A stretch of DNA of 33,081 nt from an uncultured Ignavibacteriota bacterium (GTDB lineage Bacteria; Bacteroidota; Ignavibacteria; Palsa-1295): NCBI GenBank assembly GCA_903900335.1, contig CAIUMP010000058.1, positions 1 to 33,081 of the forward strand, in the 5' to 3' direction. Positions within the stretch are counted from its first letter, which is position 1; every line of letters begins with the position of its first letter. Positions 27,001-33,081 of the stretch are shown here, piece after piece. The notes under the pieces are model-generated. The model saw only the letters and a list, made by a program, of their open reading frames with translations. It was not told the origin of the DNA and made no database searches. The translations under genes were made by a program, and so were the position numbers.

Positions 27001-27829
27001 GGAATGCCCTACCAAGTATCAGCTTTCTTACGGGCTCGGAATGCCTGATGAGCCGAAGTTTGCATTCGATCCCGAAGCGGATGACAGCTCCGAAAGGGTA
27101 AAAGGGGATAGTCTCGGACAACTGGTCCATAATCTCTTGGACAAGATCGGTAAGTTCACTGTGAATGGCATTCTCGATCAAGCGGCGTTTAACGATGAGC
27201 TAGAACACATTCTATTCGATCTCCAGATAAGTGATAACGACCTGCGCTCGAAATACTCCGACATGGCACAGTCACACGTCCAGCGGTTCCTAAGCTCTGA
27301 GCTGGCGCCGTTAGTACTCTCGAGCTCAGAATCTCACTCCGAGTACAAATTACAGGCTACGTTCGGGGCCGGGGACATCCTGTACGGAATCATTGACCGA
27401 CTGTATCGCGACGATTTTGGTAGATGGACCATTCTAGATTACAAGACTGAACGGACGACAGATCCTGGTCGGCGAGCCGAAGGACTACTTCGCTATCAAT
27501 TCCAGCTTTGCTTCTACGCATACCTAGTTCATCTTCTCGACCCGAGCGAAACCTCTATCCACGCGACTCTATTCTTTACTGCGACGGGGGAAGACGTGCG
27601 CTTCACCTTCAGTCAGGTCGACTTCGAGTGGTTGAAGGACGAGGTTGCCACACTCATCGCAGCCATACGAACAGCTGAATCCGCTCGTGGGCTCAATGAA
27701 ATGAAAAGGAACACTAATCACTGCCCAAATTGCCACTTCTTTGATACTAGTCGCAAGGCCTGCATTGTGCTAGCTCTTGAGTCATTAGAAACCAACAGCA
27801 ACTCCGGCAAGATATCCCAGCTCGCTTAA
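24071..27829 (+). CDS. addA: AddA/RecB-like UvrD-family helicase with C-terminal nuclease
   Basis: The 1252-aa product is a superfamily 1A helicase with Walker A ANAGSGKT at 21-28, GDPKQSIYTFR near 414, IDEYQDTDE near 383, HSAKGLEFPIVFVPV near 790 and YVATTRAKDHL near 857. The C-terminal part is a PD-(D/E)xK nuclease: His1020 in GQLVHNLL, GIIDRLY near 1106 and DYKT near 1122, followed by a QxxxY motif (YQFQLCFYAY). In AddAB/RecBCD this enzyme type unwinds and trims DNA ends for RecA loading. Cysteines at 979, 1218, 1221 and 1231 bracket the nuclease in the way an AddB/Cas4 iron-sulphur cluster does, which is unusual for AddA. No AddB partner is encoded alongside, so the exact assignment (AddA, or a standalone helicase-nuclease) is open. 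The 3' end overlaps the convergent gene by 45 nt. Confidence 0.88.
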   Translation: MQLTPSQAKALSTERHLAITANAGSGKTRILVERYVNLFASRPDLSVRNVVAITFTENAGAELRTRILEEVKKRLAILPETDEQRFRLIKLRDGLPSAFIGTIHSFASRLLRAYPVEAGVDAGFTLLTGADQRIILDEAISRVFYSALSEAYEASEVPSVLHLFRTLGRGTVTNLIRALLQNRTRSANIQKLLLTKADGVILEILQQDFERILAYCGEVSTDSFLRDLTAFVKPGKSGQEALPFFSAYLNAESRFDKIRAFAQLADKIVTDKGTLNSLRIELKQLPERLSIEATEFISSFEALEPLLNTVPGTIEEFRKEHHQYLSLVRATFELYDAVSIEYQISKNNFGLLDFDDLIERLGKLLADTRVCDELVAQFQFIMIDEYQDTDESQFELAKLLTENFGSRNNLTIVGDPKQSIYTFRNADASVFQSTQNAIRAQSLSNCSKQESELMGLTISEERGEIALRESFRMASAPLAMINHLFTAIMGKSDAGILQSQNPPYSDLVLGRSSQLPGGVEWICPNAIEQSKQDAPSGSENEFEDASEVELIARKIVQMVQPEYGYKLDQKSAIQVADYDDIAILLRSRASLPLLEKALRECGIPYSVAKGAGFYSQQEILDISSYLAFLLTPSNDIALAGILRSPFFALSDVELYQSAVSPALDTSERESQTFWDRFGRFAESAENQHLARVLEQLTENRVLTGRTSAAYLIEKIYAETGIYATLAAAPNGQQKVANLEKFLAQARHSDASGFSGLDDFVERIQYLIDQEEQESQADFAVESGAVRIMTIHSAKGLEFPIVFVPVLQKKFKFDTSAILDKDYGLHISLPDSDRPPFLAELIRLRSKLNTVAEEKRIFYVATTRAKDHLVLSSTLPPKVQKDTWLGWVAAALPEVLDLEASSTTLSVAISRYDSETRRTIEENLTLTIPLIRTIDDIVLHYREPRQFGKEEIGPYHLAALPLLRQRSRFSATQLLRFKECPTKYQLSYGLGMPDEPKFAFDPEADDSSERVKGDSLGQLVHNLLDKIGKFTVNGILDQAAFNDELEHILFDLQISDNDLRSKYSDMAQSHVQRFLSSELAPLVLSSSESHSEYKLQATFGAGDILYGIIDRLYRDDFGRWTILDYKTERTTDPGRRAEGLLRYQFQLCFYAYLVHLLDPSETSIHATLFFTATGEDVRFTFSQVDFEWLKDEVATLIAAIRTAESARGLNEMKRNTNHCPNCHFFDTSRKACIVLALESLETNSNSGKISQLA

Positions 27830-28477
27830 AACTCGAAGCGCCGGACCATTATACGCTGCACCGGAGTTCCCCAAGGGTCCGATTAGTGGGAAACCCCAAT
27901 ATCTTCCCATCGCCAGAAGACCAACATCAAGATTCCCTGAGACATATACCGAATATCGGACACGGAGCGAAGCTGCAAGCTCCAGTCCGTTCCATGCAGT
28001 TGCGGAGTAATGCGACTCTGTTCCTCCAGTCGCCTTATCTAGAACTTGTGCTGAGGCTCCACCCAAACCGTAGCCAAGCCCAAGTCCAGCACCGCAACGA
28101 AATCCATCTTCACTGATGAATGTGCGGACTGTTTCCAGCCCGATCGTTGTGAGTTGTAGATTCTCACTAACCGTTGCGGGAAAATTATTCGAACCGTTAT
28201 TTAGCGTCGGATTCGTCCAGGTTCCACTCCAGGATCGCGACTCGCTGATATGCTCGACGAAGAACGAAAGCGATTGCACCCCGTTGCTCTCGAAGCTGTA
28301 ATAGCCATGAGCAATAGTAGGATCGGTGAAAAAGCCTCGGTTCGTGTTATCTGCCGTGATGAGCGGGAGTTGGCCATTCGAGGCAAACCATATTCCCACC
28401 TCATGCGGCATGTTTTGCGCGGCGAGTGGACTATGCCACGCGAGTACGAATAAGGTTAAGACGAAAGCGTGGCGCAC
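27785..28477 (-). CDS. Hypothetical outer-membrane beta-barrel-like protein
   Basis: The frame is open from a TTG at 28531, which overlaps the sdhA stop. The signal peptide (RHAFVLTLFVLAWHSPLAAQ) follows a GTG at 28477, so I use the GTG (230 aa), and the start is uncertain. The mature part contains alternating strands with many aromatics and Gly (VGIWFASNGQLPLI, SLSFFVEHIS, GAGLGLGYGLGGASAQ, LAASLRVRYSVYVSG) and ends VLSELGYLAGVAVGF with a terminal Phe, as outer-membrane barrels do. The family is not recognised. The gene lies directly after sdhA, its 3' end overlaps the addA-like gene tail-to-tail, and a 21-bp palindrome spans the GTG. Confidence 0.7.
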   Translation of the reverse strand: MRHAFVLTLFVLAWHSPLAAQNMPHEVGIWFASNGQLPLITADNTNRGFFTDPTIAHGYYSFESNGVQSLSFFVEHISESRSWSGTWTNPTLNNGSNNFPATVSENLQLTTIGLETVRTFISEDGFRCGAGLGLGYGLGGASAQVLDKATGGTESHYSATAWNGLELAASLRVRYSVYVSGNLDVGLLAMGRYWGFPLIGPLGNSGAAYNGPALRVLSELGYLAGVAVGF

Positions 28478-28487
28478 TGCGCCACGC
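28467..28487. repeat. Perfect 10-bp-arm palindrome over a possible start codon
   Basis: GCGTGGCGCA-C-TGCGCCACGC is a perfect inverted repeat with one central base. It covers the putative GTG start (28477) of the beta-barrel gene and lies just after sdhA. As RNA it would be a stable hairpin that hides this start. As DNA it could be a dimeric-protein site. Confidence 0.6.
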
Positions 28488-28527
28488 CTACTACTTACAA
28501 TGATACACTCCGATTGCGGGTGTCTGA

Positions 28528-30288
28528 TCAATAGACTCTCTTCTTCGGTTGGTATTTGGTTATGCTCACGCTCTTATAGTCGAGCCGAGGAGCGTTTCCA
28601 TCGGCCTTCCAGGCAAAGGTGTGCTTCAGCCAATTCTTATCATCGCGATCTGGGTAATCTTCACGCGAATGTCCTCCGCGGGACTCCGTCCGGTTCAGCG
28701 CACAGGTAACGACCACATTCGCCGTGTCAAGCAAGTTGCCAAGCTCGATCGCTTCCAAAAGATCGGTGTTGAACTGCATCCCCTTGTCATCGATCACAAT
28801 ATTCTTATACCGCTCACGAAGCTCTGTGATCTTATTCAGCGCAGTAGTGAGCCCCTTGGCATCTCGGAAGATCCCACACTCGTCCATCATGATCTGCTGG
28901 AGCTCCGTCCGGATCGGCGCAGGCTTCTCGCCGTTCGCCCGAGCTTTCAACTCAGAGATTTTCTTTTCCGTCCAATGACCAGCAGTCACAGGAAGCGGCG
29001 GCATCTGTGCGCCGGCTTTCAAGAATTCCACGATTGCCTTCCCACCTCGGCGCCCAAAGACGATGAGATCGAGCAGCGAATTCGTACCGAGTCGGTTAGC
29101 ACCGTGTACGCTCACGCAAGCACACTCACCAGCAGCGTAGAAGCCAGTGACGAGCTTCCCGGTGTTATCCAACAGCGCACGACCATCCACATCTGTGGGA
29201 ATACCACCCATTACGTAGTGGGCCGTCGGTTGAATCGGCACACCTTCCGTCGTCGGCTCGACTCCCAAATAGGTTCTTGCGAAGCCGGTGATCTCTGGCA
29301 GCTTCTCATTGATGATCTTCGGATCGAGATGCGTTAGATCGAGATGCACATAGCTAGTGCCATCTGAGCCTTTGAATCCACGTCCTTCACGAATCTCTTG
29401 AATGATCGCTCGCGAGACCATGTCGCGGGGCGCGAGGTCTTTCACTGTGGGAGCATAGCGCTCCATGAATCGCTCGCCATCCTTATTGCGAAGGATACCA
29501 CCTTCGCCGCGTGCCGCTTCGGAGACGAGAATCCCCAGCTTCCACAATCCCGTCGGATGGAACTGCATGAACTCCATATCTTCAAGTGGCAAACCCGCAT
29601 TGTAGGCCATCATGAAGCCATCGCCCGTTCCCACATGCGCGTTAGAGGTGATACGCCAGATACGACCGTCACCACCTGTAGCGAACATCACGGCCTTTGC
29701 CTGGAAGGTATGAAGCTCACCAGTCAAGATCTCAATGGCCACGACGCCTGAGCAGACACCATTCTCCACGAGCAACTCCGTGACAAAGTACTCGCTGAAG
29801 AAGCGAACCTTGTTCTTAATGCAATTCTCATAGAGCGTATGAAGCATGACGTGACCCGTTCTATCTGCCGAGTAGCAGGCACGCTTGACCGCAACGCGCT
29901 TCGAATCCGGATCATCACGATCCAGCGGACGCGTATGTCCCCCGAACTGACGCTGCGCGATCTTCCCTTCCTCGGTACGGCTGAAGGGCATACCCATGTG
30001 CTCCAGCTCGACGATAGCACGCGGAGCATCGTTACACATCACCTCGATCGCATCCTGATCGCCAAGGTAGTCCGAGCCCTTGATGGTATCGAACGCGTGC
30101 CACTCCGGATTATCCTCTTCCAAATTCCCCAGCGCCGCACACACGCCGCCCTGCGCCGCACCTGTATGCGAGCGTAGCGGGTGAACCTTCGTCAGCACCG
30201 CACACGAATACGAACTCGGAATCTCTGCTGCCGCGCGAAGTCCTGCTCCGCCAGCGCCTACGATAATTACGTCAAATTGATGTGTCAT
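28528..30288 (-). CDS. sdhA: Succinate dehydrogenase flavoprotein subunit
   Basis: The 586-aa product is close in length and phrasing to E. coli/mitochondrial SdhA: FAD-binding VIIVGAGGAGLRAA, His41 in RSHTGAAQGG (the residue that carries FAD covalently), RQFGGHTRPLDRDD, MQFHPTGL, then YAPTVKDLAPRDMVSRAI, GGIPTDVDG and VHGANRLGTNSLLDLIVFGRRGG. It ends SRGGHSREDYPDRDD..., the usual C-terminal region. It oxidises succinate to fumarate and passes electrons to SdhB at the membrane. The expected neighbours SdhB (iron-sulphur) and SdhC/D (anchor) are not in this window: downstream is a beta-barrel gene and upstream only a 38-aa TM frame. The other subunits are presumably elsewhere. Confidence 0.97.
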   Translation of the reverse strand: MTHQFDVIIVGAGGAGLRAAAEIPSSYSCAVLTKVHPLRSHTGAAQGGVCAALGNLEEDNPEWHAFDTIKGSDYLGDQDAIEVMCNDAPRAIVELEHMGMPFSRTEEGKIAQRQFGGHTRPLDRDDPDSKRVAVKRACYSADRTGHVMLHTLYENCIKNKVRFFSEYFVTELLVENGVCSGVVAIEILTGELHTFQAKAVMFATGGDGRIWRITSNAHVGTGDGFMMAYNAGLPLEDMEFMQFHPTGLWKLGILVSEAARGEGGILRNKDGERFMERYAPTVKDLAPRDMVSRAIIQEIREGRGFKGSDGTSYVHLDLTHLDPKIINEKLPEITGFARTYLGVEPTTEGVPIQPTAHYVMGGIPTDVDGRALLDNTGKLVTGFYAAGECACVSVHGANRLGTNSLLDLIVFGRRGGKAIVEFLKAGAQMPPLPVTAGHWTEKKISELKARANGEKPAPIRTELQQIMMDECGIFRDAKGLTTALNKITELRERYKNIVIDDKGMQFNTDLLEAIELGNLLDTANVVVTCALNRTESRGGHSREDYPDRDDKNWLKHTFAWKADGNAPRLDYKSVSITKYQPKKRVY

Positions 30289-30402
30289 GGATTAACTTCT
30301 GCGCTCTTTCTCTAAAACGGTAGATCGAACCGCGCCTGAAACAATGGGGAGAACATAACTGTGCTTGCAAAATTACGGATTTTTGGCAGGCCTCGTCTTG
30401 CA

Positions 30403-30519
30403 TTACTTTTTTCGGCTCCACAGAACCGCCGCCATAGCCAGCAAGACCACGAACACGATCGAGGCCAGAAGCAGATGATCCTGGTACGTCGCGAGGAGCA
30501 GAGAGAGGCTTGGTTTCAT
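30403..30519 (-). CDS. Possible 38-aa single-span membrane peptide
   Basis: In the 376-bp divergent gap between sdhA and the DUF3667 gene (30289-30664) the minus strand holds ATG...TAA for 38 residues: MKPSLSLLLATYQDHLLLAS, then a hydrophobic span (IVFVVLLAMAAVLW) and a basic end (SRKK). The TM plus C-terminal RKK looks like a genuine small membrane protein, and its position 114 bp before sdhA could link it to respiration. However, there is no good ribosome-binding site and it may be a chance frame. Nothing else was recognised in this gap. Confidence 0.3.
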   Translation of the reverse strand: MKPSLSLLLATYQDHLLLASIVFVVLLAMAAVLWSRKK

Positions 30520-30664
30520 AGAGGATATTCGCTATCAGGTCAATTCCGTCCGCTGTACGATTCCATTCCGAAGAAAGTGCCTCCCATTTTCCATCTCCTA
30601 CTCTATCTTCCTCTGCCCCAGACTCGTCCGCAGCCTCCAACAATTCGCTATCTTTGCAATAACT

Positions 30665-31624
30665 ATGGACAACTTCCCGAACATTCAGATCTCGATGGCC
30701 GCCGGCGAGCCCACTACCCACCTCCCCGGAGAGCCAGCCATCCCCAGCGAACCCCGCACCTGCCCTGATTGCGGCACAGTTGGCACTGGCCTGTATTGCA
30801 CGCAGTGTGGAGAGGTCCTCGAACCTGCGCTCCCATCCGTCTTGCACTATGTTAAAGAGCTGCTGAATGACATCGTCGCATTTGATTCCAAACTGGTTCG
30901 GACGATCCCCGCGCTCCTCTTTCGTCCCGGCTTCCTTACGACCGAGTACTTCGCCGGCCGCCGAAAGCGCTACCTTGTTCCATCCCGAATTTATCTGCTG
31001 ACCGCTCTGCTTGTCTTCTTTGCATTCGGCTCCTTTCTCCACAAGTCCTTTCTGGAGGCCTCCAGCCACAGCACTTCCCACGTCCACTACTCCTTTGGCC
31101 AAGTGAAGGGGGAGGAGGCCAGACATGACGTAGACAAACTGCTCGGCCTTGCTGTCACCGTTTCTCCATACGTCATACTCATTGCCTCGACGCCTATCTT
31201 CGCCATGATCCTCCGGCTGCTCTATCGCAAGAAGCGACCGCTTTTCGTCGAGCACCTGATCTTCTCCTTCCACTTCTTTGCCTTCGCTCTCATTGCCCTC
31301 ATTGCGGGAATCCTCTTGTCCTCCGGCATTGCTGCGCTGATCGGCTTTGCACTCTTCCTGATCTATCTCTACTTCGCGATGAGGAAGGTCTATAGTGATA
31401 GCGGCTTCGGGCTTGTCATGCGATTTGCGACAGCCAGCTTCTCCTACTTCGCGCTCGCACTGGTGGCTATCATTATTAGTTTTGGTGTGGCATTCTTTCT
31501 TGGAATCTACACCGGGGATCTCCCAGATGTTCGGAACTCCTCCATGCACAACTCCAAGGCCGACAGCCTTATGGTGGACAGCATCAAGCACGCGGTGCCC
31601 TTCGAACTCAATATCTCGAATTAG
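30665..31624 (+). CDS. DUF3667-family membrane protein with zinc ribbon
   Basis: The 319-aa product begins with a short cytoplasmic tail and a zinc-ribbon-like CPDCGTVGTGLYCTQCGE (Cys near 33, 36, 46 and 49). The DUF3667 hallmark follows: VRTIPALLFRPGFLTTEYFAGRRKRYLVPSRIYLLTALLVFF. There are about five TM spans, for example LLTALLVFFAFGSFL, VSPYVILIASTPIFAMIL, FFAFALIALIAGILLSSGI, LIGFALFLIYLYF and FALALVAIIISFGVAFFLGI. The family is common in Bacteroidota and relatives and its function is unknown. The tail after the last span is polar. It is transcribed away from sdhA. No clear ribosome-binding site precedes the ATG. Confidence 0.88.
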   Translation: MDNFPNIQISMAAGEPTTHLPGEPAIPSEPRTCPDCGTVGTGLYCTQCGEVLEPALPSVLHYVKELLNDIVAFDSKLVRTIPALLFRPGFLTTEYFAGRRKRYLVPSRIYLLTALLVFFAFGSFLHKSFLEASSHSTSHVHYSFGQVKGEEARHDVDKLLGLAVTVSPYVILIASTPIFAMILRLLYRKKRPLFVEHLIFSFHFFAFALIALIAGILLSSGIAALIGFALFLIYLYFAMRKVYSDSGFGLVMRFATASFSYFALALVAIIISFGVAFFLGIYTGDLPDVRNSSMHNSKADSLMVDSIKHAVPFELNISN

Positions 31625-31686
31625 GACCAGCATCGATCGCCTCAGCTCCCCCTTCGGAGCAACACAACTCCCCAACCCAATCTCTG

Positions 31687-31775
31687 CGGAGGAGGCGAGA
31701 TTCGAACTCGCGATAGCTGTTACCAACTATGACGGTTTAGCAAACCGTTGCCTTCAGCCACTCGGCCACCCCTCC
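31687..31775 (-). tRNA. tRNA-Ser (anticodon GCT)
   Basis: The minus strand reads GGAGGGGTGGCCGAGTGGCT... and folds as a class II tRNA: acceptor GGAGGGG with CTCCTCC and discriminator G, anticodon arm ACGGT-TTGCTAA-ACCGT (anticodon GCT, serine codons AGC/AGU), a long variable arm, and T arm GCGAG-TTCGAAT-CTCGC. CCA is not encoded. It occupies part of the 401-bp gap between the DUF3667 gene and apt. The rest (31776-32025) holds only three CGTTACC 7-mers near 31979-31999. Confidence 0.96.
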
Positions 31776-32025
31776 AGTCTTTCCACTCCCGGCTGCGACG
31801 AAGTCCACCAGTGGCAGAATCCTTCACGGAGCGACTCCCGCAAACGGACTCCCCTAACCGCTCGTTCCCTAACACCACCCATCCTACAAATTTAGCCCTC
31901 TCAATCACACTTCCACCTCCCCCAATTTCCTCCACTCTACACGCAATTTTCATCCCCTTCAACTCGTTACTCACCACTCGTTACCCGTTACCCGTTACCC
32001 CTCACTCTTCCACTCATTCCCGAAC

Positions 32026-32571
32026 ATGCCAGAGACTACCTCAACCGATTCCCTACTCGCAGCCAGCCTCATCCGTGATGTCCCCGACTTCCCCAAACCC
32101 GGCATTCTCTTCAAGGACATCACACCCGTCCTCGCCAGCGCAGCTGCGATGCACCAGATCATTGACCGCTTCATCGCGTTCGCTACACCGAAAGCACCGA
32201 CCATCATCGTCGGCATCGAGTCCCGTGGCTTCGTCTTCGGTATGCCACTGGCACTCGAAATGTCGCTGCCATTCATCCCGGTACGCAAGCTCGGCAAGCT
32301 GCCAGCGGCTACCATCCGTGAGGAGTACGCACTCGAATACGGCACCAACACCGTAGAAATGCACCAGGATGCTATCCATCCCGGAGACCGCGTCATCATC
32401 GTGGACGACCTCCTCGCTACCGGCGGCACCGCGGCCGCGGCAAAGCGACTCGTACAACGACTTGGCGGCGAAGTCGTCGGATTCACATTCCTCATCGAAC
32501 TCGGTTTCCTCCACGGGCGCCTTGCACTACCCAACGATGACATCCTCGCACTACTCTCATACGATGACTGA
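32026..32571 (+). CDS. apt: Adenine phosphoribosyltransferase
   Basis: The 181-aa product starts MPETTSTDSLLAASLIRDVPDFPKPGILFKDITPVL, the classic Apt N-terminus, followed by IVGIESRGFVFGMPLA, PFIPVRKLGKLP and EYALEYGTNTVEMHQDAI. The PRPP-binding signature VIIVDDLLATGGTA lies near 123-136. It converts adenine plus PRPP to AMP and pyrophosphate in the cytoplasm (purine salvage). Its stop codon overlaps the start of the csaA-like gene by one base (TGATG), so the two are translationally coupled. No strong ribosome-binding site precedes the ATG. Confidence 0.97.
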   Translation: MPETTSTDSLLAASLIRDVPDFPKPGILFKDITPVLASAAAMHQIIDRFIAFATPKAPTIIVGIESRGFVFGMPLALEMSLPFIPVRKLGKLPAATIREEYALEYGTNTVEMHQDAIHPGDRVIIVDDLLATGGTAAAAKRLVQRLGGEVVGFTFLIELGFLHGRLALPNDDILALLSYDD

Positions 32572-32906
32572 TGCCAGAGATCACCTACTCCGACTTTGAC
32601 AACATCGAGATGCGCATTGGCCGCATCCTCGCCGTCGAGGATTTTCCCAAAGCGCGCAAACCCGCATTCAAGCTCACGATTGACTTCGGCGAACACGGCA
32701 TCAAGCGCAGCAGCGCACAGATCACGACACTCTACACAAAGGAAGAACTGGTTGGCAGACAGATCATCGCAGTCACCAACTTCCCACCGCGACAGATCGC
32801 CGACTTCCTCTCCGAAGTCCTTGTCCTTGGCACCGTAAATCCCAACGGCGACGTCGTCCTCCTCGCCCCAGACCGCGACTCCCCACTCGGTCAGCGTATC
32901 TCTTAG
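32571..32906 (+). CDS. csaA: CsaA-type tRNA-binding/chaperone-like OB-fold protein
   Basis: The 111-aa product is a single tRNA-binding (EMAPII/Arc1p-like) OB-fold domain: YSDFDNIEMRIGRILAVEDFPKARKPAFKLTIDFGE, then SSAQITTLYTKEELVGRQIIAVTNFPPRQIADFLSEVLVLG and the NPNGDVVLLAPDRDSPLGQRI tail. This is the pattern of Bacillus CsaA, reported as a secretion-related chaperone, and of stand-alone tRNA-binding domains. It is cytoplasmic. It shares a TGATG junction with apt, and its stop lies about 17 bp before a 21-bp tandem repeat array. Confidence 0.92.
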   Translation: MPEITYSDFDNIEMRIGRILAVEDFPKARKPAFKLTIDFGEHGIKRSSAQITTLYTKEELVGRQIIAVTNFPPRQIADFLSEVLVLGTVNPNGDVVLLAPDRDSPLGQRIS

Positions 32907-32922
32907 CTTCACAACTCTTCTA

Positions 32923-33081
32923 TTTCTTCCCATCACTTTCCCTTTTCTTCCCATCACTTTCCCTTTTCTTCCCATCACTTTCCCTTTTCTTCCCATCACT
33001 TTCCCTTTTCTTCCCATCACTTTCCCTTTTCTTCCCATCACTTTCCCTTTTCTTCCCATCACTTTCCCTTTTCTTCCCATC
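32923..33081. repeat. 21-bp tandem repeat (minisatellite), at least 7.5 copies
   Basis: The unit CCCATCACTTTCCCTTTTC plus TT (21 bp) repeats without visible variation to the window end, so the total copy number is unknown. The unit is a multiple of three, so frames read through it stay open (minus strand: repeated MGRKGKV), which explains a long antisense frame here. One strand is almost pure pyrimidine. Confidence 0.95.

Noticed and set aside
30361-30768. A 135-aa plus-strand frame overlapping the DUF3667 start
   Set aside because: It begins at a GTG, is out of frame with the recognised gene, and has a low-complexity Arg/Pro/His-rich product.
30272-31726. A 484-aa open frame on the minus strand opposite the DUF3667 gene
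   Set aside because: It is antisense to a recognisable membrane-protein gene, runs into sdhA, and has a charged low-complexity product with no domain. It is a frame left open by codon bias.
31995-33080. A 361-aa minus-strand frame starting with repeated MGRKGKV
   Set aside because: It covers apt and csaA antisense and is open through the 21-bp tandem repeats because the unit is a multiple of three.
32923-33081. 21-bp repeats as a CRISPR array
   Set aside because: Copies are contiguous with no unique spacers.

Overview
The window (about 52% GC by eye) looks like a chromosomal segment from a member of the Bacteroidota/Chlorobiota/Ignavibacteriota (FCB) group. Two secreted proteins carry type IX secretion (T9SS) C-terminal sorting domains, one with the classic YPNPF motif. 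Several lipoproteins and small beta-barrel proteins of that group's style are present, Shine-Dalgarno sites are often weak, and one promoter-like site fits the Bacteroidota TAnnTTTG -7 box. The repetitive fibre protein and the E. coli/mitochondrial-type SdhA would suit a Kapabacteria- or Ignavibacteria-like lineage, but that narrower placement is inference.

Layout. Bases 1-5652 (minus) hold two secreted-protein genes: a 1315-aa fibre with about 48 short Gly-Gly repeats, and downstream of it a T9SS-sorted Asp-box protein cut by the window edge. Bases 5795-13368 (minus) form a probable heavy-metal efflux operon, in transcription order an OprB-family porin, an unknown 169-aa membrane protein, a TolC-type outer-membrane factor, a lipoprotein adaptor and a CzcA-type RND pump. 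An enoyl-CoA hydratase/isomerase-family gene lies 27 bp upstream and could be co-transcribed. Bases 14294-15850 carry a REP-like dimer, an EthD-family protein and a His-rich lipoprotein. Bases 16066-21769 (plus) carry two thioredoxin-fold proteins separated by a second REP-like dimer, a 14-repeat T9SS propeller protein, an NtrC-type sigma-54 activator and a 71-aa protein.

Bases 21781-23975 (minus) encode a lipoprotein and an overlapping NagZ-like GH3 enzyme. An AddA-type helicase-nuclease (24071-27829, plus) is divergent from them. An outer-membrane protein and SdhA (27785-30288, minus) follow, then a DUF3667 membrane protein (plus), a tRNA-Ser(GCT) (minus), and an apt-csaA pair (plus) that runs into a 21-bp tandem repeat at the window end.

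The genes give three functional themes: cell-surface and secreted proteins (fibre, two Asp-box T9SS proteins, OprB porin, beta-barrels), tripartite metal efflux across both membranes, and housekeeping (SdhA, Apt, CsaA, AddA, NagZ-like). I see no CRISPR array, no transposase, no phage module and no recognisable defence island. The most unusual items are the anchorless multi-repeat fibre, the REP-like elements whose hairpins change while staying self-complementary, the porin-containing Czc-type operon, and an AddA-like nuclease with a putative iron-sulphur cysteine set and no AddB beside it.
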